Assembly (NCBI GenBank): GCA_030052745.1
Contig: JANBVO010000012.1
Coordinates: 62,001-126,000, forward strand
Direction: 5' to 3'
Origin: Pleurostoma richardsiae
Lineage: Eukaryota > Ascomycota > Sordariomycetes > Calosphaeriales > Pleurostomataceae
Length of the DNA: 64,000 nt
Shown here: one piece after another, positions 60,637 to 64,000 of the stretch
Numbering within the stretch: the first letter of the stretch is position 1
Layout of the letters: every line of letters starts with the position of its first letter
Notes under the pieces: model-generated
The model's database searches: none
What the model was told of the DNA's origin: nothing
Seen by the model: only the letters and a program-made list of their open reading frames with translations
Translations under genes and position numbers: made by a program

Positions 60637-62340
60637 CTCCCCTTCAGGCGAGGGGATGCCAGCAAGTCGCGGAGCCTTCTACTGAGCAGCTTGTTCGAGG
60701 CACGCGCGTAACTGAACCGCCCCAGTGCTAGCGATCACCCAAGAGACAGGAGTGCTGTCACTGTGCGCCCTCGGGCGGCTGCATTACCGTTATGTACCAC
60801 GAAAGGTGCTTGTCGCTCAAGGTCGTGCCCTTCGGCTCAGCCTGTCCTGTATTAGTGAGGGATATATATAGACAAGCATATCCATCCAAGAGGGCTCAGA
60901 GCCGTCTCCAGTCTCCCACGATGCCAAAATGGGTCGGCGCAAGGCTTTTAGCAGGAGAAGCGGCGTATTTGACCCGTGCGGGCGCACTTGTTCCGTCAGG
61001 CTCATGACCATAAGCCACGGCCTTCGACAAAGAGCATTTCAGCCCTCGCACGGCCGTCACGGCAGCGACTGCAGTAGGTCAGACCACGCGATATCGGCCG
61101 CCCATGGCTGCTCATTGGCCCAGGGACCCCAATGAGCGCCCGCCTGCCCCTCAGACTTGTCAATAGCTTCGCTGGGGAGGCCCCGCAGTAGGGCTTTCTT
61201 CCTCCTTGACAGCGAGCGTTGGCGCGCTCATTAGGCAAGATTAGTGCTTGTGCGGCTGAGTCCTGCCAGGATCAGCCAGCCCAGTGAGGGATGGCCTGGT
61301 CACGGATGGAGGTCTTTCCCTCTGTGACCCTTGCCCGGCCGGCTTTCTGGCTACTCTAGGCTGTGATAGCGACTTGAATGATGGCAGGGCTGTCTACCGC
61401 CTGAGAAACCTTCCGAGCTTAGACGAAGGAGGCTGCAGAAAGGAGAAAGAGACGCGCGGATATGCCATGCAGGGCGCCATGGTCCCCGCTGGGCCGGGCA
61501 GTGCCGGATTGACCGGGTCAGATCCTGCGGGATTTGGCTCGACGGGAAATTGGAGCGTGCGGCTGTGGCTTTCTCAGCTCCAATTTAGGGTCCTCTGAAG
61601 GAGGAAGGCCAGAAGATTCTCTCACTCGAGACATCTCTGGATTGGGGTCCTACATGCACCTGGAAACGGCCTTGGGCCATCCCGACCAAGATGAACTACT
61701 TAGAGAGTGGCGGACAGAGCCTCATGGACCGCCGATCTCCATGCTCTAATTTGTCCTGTCATGGTGGAGCTCGGTGAGCCAAGGGTTTGGGAACAGGCGG
61801 CGCAGCGGCCTATTTTTGGGGCGTTGCGGGTCATCCCATCTCACGCTGACGGGTAGTAACAAGGCTAGGTTTCATCTTTTCGATTCGATGTCTTCATCAT
61901 CTTGGGCGCTTGCTTCACCGAACAATCATCTCAATCCTCCCTTTGGGATGGACAGCCTGCCCCCAACGTCTTCCTTCATTCCTCTGCAGTTGCGGCTGTT
62001 CCTGGACCGGACTCGCTTTGAGCTGGCTAAGACTGCAGATGTGCGAATGGTTGGCAACAGCCAAAGGTGAAAATGTATATTCAGAATAAGTCACCTGCTC
62101 TGAGGAAGCAGCTCTTGCGTTCCTCAATCATGCTTGGTGTCCCCTTGTTGACCTAATGATGCAGCAGCCTCGTGGAATCGGCTACAGTCCCCATTACATC
62201 TTGTCCCCCACCCCTTGTCTTTCCGTACAAAATGCCGTAGTCGCGTCAAGTGCACCCCTTCCTCCCGGGGGTTCATTCTGCCCGTTATGCGTGACTGTGC
62301 ACTTGACGTCCACCTTTGTCTTGCTGCAATGAGCTTCGGC
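60637..62340. other. Gene-free stretch upstream of the membrane-protein gene
   Basis: No gene recognised over 1.7 kb. The open frames are short and overlap across strands. A plus-strand TATATATAGA lies at 60864-60873. The interval holds the 5' region of the membrane-protein gene and the 3' region of the secreted-peptide gene. Confidence 0.45.
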
Positions 62341-62619
62341 TTACAGTCCCTTCGCCTTGGCGTCCAAGTAGACGCCCGCAGTATCGAATTCGATGACGTT
62401 GCCATTCGCATCGGTCATGGCGGCCACACTCAGAGGCGGGCCGTTCTGGGTTGAAGGTGCTTGACGCTTAACCCACTCTGCAGAAGCCGACGTTAGCAAG
62501 CCATCTTTTCTCGGTCCAGTACCGAGCCCTCGTCCTGGTTACCCACCGTTGTGCTCCTGCTGGGAGACGGCAAGGGCCGCAGTGAAGAGTGCGAAGACGG
62601 TGAGGAGAGAGTACTGCAT
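62341..62619 (-). CDS. Small secreted peptide precursor with Lys-Arg site
   Basis: Two exons on the minus strand, 62619-62547 and 62477-62341, giving 69 residues. The 69-nt intron runs from GTGGGT to CTGCAG. The first 17-18 residues (MQYSLLTVFALFTAALA) are a clean signal peptide. After QQEHNEWVKR a dibasic Lys-Arg (KR) would be cut by the Golgi protease Kex2, leaving a mature ~38-residue peptide that starts QAPSTQNGPPLSVAAMTDAN and ends YLDAKAKGL. It has no cysteine, so it is not a disulfide-stabilised effector. I know of no named family; similar short Kex2-processed proteins are common in fungal secretomes. Start and stop are defined by frame, signal peptide and splice motifs together. Confidence 0.72.
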
Positions 62620-64000
62620 TTTGAAGCGAGGTTGTGGATGGATCAACTCGAAGAGACTTGAAAAAGGAACGATGATGTCGGCCGGCGACGAGCAGAAGAT
62701 GGTCTGAATAATACACAAGGACGTACAGGACGACGAAGAATGAGAAGGATGGGGAGAGGGAAAGGAGAGGAACGAGAAAGGGTCGAGCTGGGAGGGAAAG
62801 CTATTTGTACCGCATTGAGGCCCAGGCATGCCATCCCATGATAATGAAGAGGGAGAGCGGCAACCGGTTTCAGCCACGGCGGATCAGCGCAGGAGATCGG
62901 ATTGCAAGCAAGGACGATTATGCCAGCCGATCTTCTTGTCCTGCCTGAGCAAGTGCCTCTCGAGCCGAGCACTGCACGCCGTTGACGAAGAGCGTTGCCG
63001 AGTAAGAGGAGGGCCGTGACACTGTCAAGCCGGGCCTAGGCATACCCGAGGCCTCGACCTCAACCCCTGGCGGCTCTAGCTCCGCCCCCGTCGAATATAG
63101 AGTTATAAACAGACTCCAGGGAACGAAACAGCAATTAGACGTTAAGCATACCTTCCCCGGCGCCAGGAACACGCGGCATTGGTCTGGAGCAGAAAGCTTA
63201 TTCACGCAGTGTTACATTCCTCTGCTGCGCAGGCTTCCGTGCGGGCCCAGGGGAAGGGATTGGAGCGGGAAGCTCTGGAAGCCAAGCTTTCTGTCGACAG
63301 GGTGCTGAAACGCCGTTGTGACTGCTCCAGCGTGATAAGCCGCTGTGCGGTCCATAACAGCATCCCATGCCCCCCTGCGCAGCGGTTACGACGCCCGTGT
63401 CTTGGCGTGAAGATCAGACGCACTAGCAGACGCCTTCCGAGCTTCCGTGTTCCAAGAGGGACGGCATTCTTGGATATTTTGATATTAGTAGGGGCCACGC
63501 GCGGCGGCGGACATCGCGGTTGAGGACCAAAACGTCCCCGCGGCACCTTAACTTGAAAAAAGGGGAAAGGCAGGGTTGGGGGTTGGGGGTTGGAGCTGGG
63601 ACCCGTACCCGACAACAACAATAACAACAACAGGGAGAGCTGCTCGTTGGCCCTCGTTCAGGGCATCCATCAGATCAACGACCTTCACACCCTCACCTGC
63701 GTACTGCAAGACTTTGATCTTTTGTCTCTTCTCCCAAATCTCGTGGTAACCCCAGTAGTTATTAGCAGTGTGTTCCTACTTCTGGAACATGTTCTTTTGA
63801 TCTTGTTATCTACGCTTGTGAGATGTGGGCAGTTGTCAAGTCCTCCTCGACGCACCAGGGTCTGGCCCTCGAAAGCAGGGCGTGCAACCGGGTGACGTTG
63901 AAATCTCCTGCTCCTGCAACTTTACCCTCGAGGGGAAATGCTGTTGGCTCGGTCTCTGCAGGTAGCCTGCACACTGGCGGGGCAGCCGACGGGGAATGCA
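62620..64000. other. Upstream region of the peptide gene, to the window edge
   Basis: No gene recognised. A G-rich direct repeat (GGGTTGGGGGTTGGGGGTT) lies at about 63573-63591 and a fourth G run follows at 63598. Just after it an ACAACAACAATAACAACAAC tract spans 63612-63631. The pyrimidine content is high on the minus strand around 62640-62800, the likely leader of the peptide gene. Confidence 0.4.

Overview
The window is nuclear DNA of a filamentous ascomycete, most likely a Sordariomycete. Genes carry short introns (54-205 nt) with fungal donors, CTRAC-type branch sites and YAG acceptors. Several families are typical of Pezizomycotina: a grainyhead/CP2 factor of the Neurospora csp-2 type, an AflY/questin-oxidase-like protein, an FHS-type sugar transporter, and a thiazole synthase with a thiamine pyrophosphate (TPP) riboswitch in its leader. 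Gaps between genes hold dispersed TAGGTACC/ACCTAGGT palindromic clusters. No tRNA, rRNA, CRISPR array or intact transposon was recognised. All gene models were spliced by eye from reading-frame continuity and splice motifs.

Layout. 1-5.1 kb has no recognisable gene. 5.2-7.9 kb is the csp-2-like transcription factor. 7.9-15.4 kb is a long gap. 15.5-17.6 kb encodes eIF2A. 19.3-21.3 kb is an eight-exon FHS/fucose-permease-like transporter. 22.4-23.4 kb (minus) is a MAM33/p32 mitochondrial matrix protein. 25.5-29.6 kb holds TMA16 (minus) and EXO1 (plus), diverging from one promoter region, followed by SURF6/RRP14 (30.3-32.2 kb) and VPS74/GOLPH3 (minus, 33.1-34.4 kb). 35.7-38.7 kb (minus) has an alpha/beta hydrolase and a questin-oxidase-like protein. 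41.3-45.2 kb is a 1250-residue Ser/Thr-rich secreted wall protein with one CGNG-type Cys-rich repeat. 46.0-47.7 kb is the riboswitch-controlled thiazole synthase gene. 49.1 kb is a hotdog thioesterase. 49.8-52.9 kb is a divergent pair of unrecognised genes with similar N-termini. 53.1-55.0 kb (minus) is a membrane-anchored lipase-like protein. 56-57.1 kb is a DJ-1/PfpI protein. 57.2-58.0 kb (minus) is a haloacid dehalogenase. 58.5-59.3 kb is an HNH-domain protein. 59.5-60.6 kb (minus) is a four-TM membrane protein. 62.3-62.6 kb (minus) is a 69-residue secreted peptide precursor with a Lys-Arg processing site.

Most genes are unrelated housekeeping functions: translation and ribosome biogenesis (eIF2A, TMA16, SURF6), DNA repair (EXO1), Golgi retention (VPS74), mitochondria (MAM33) and thiamine synthesis. 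This is not a biosynthetic gene cluster. The regions most worth a second look are the thiamine riboswitch with its built-in complement to the 5' splice site, the divergent unknown gene pair, the wall protein with a bacterial-looking Cys-rich repeat, the small processed peptide, and the palindromic intergenic motif clusters.
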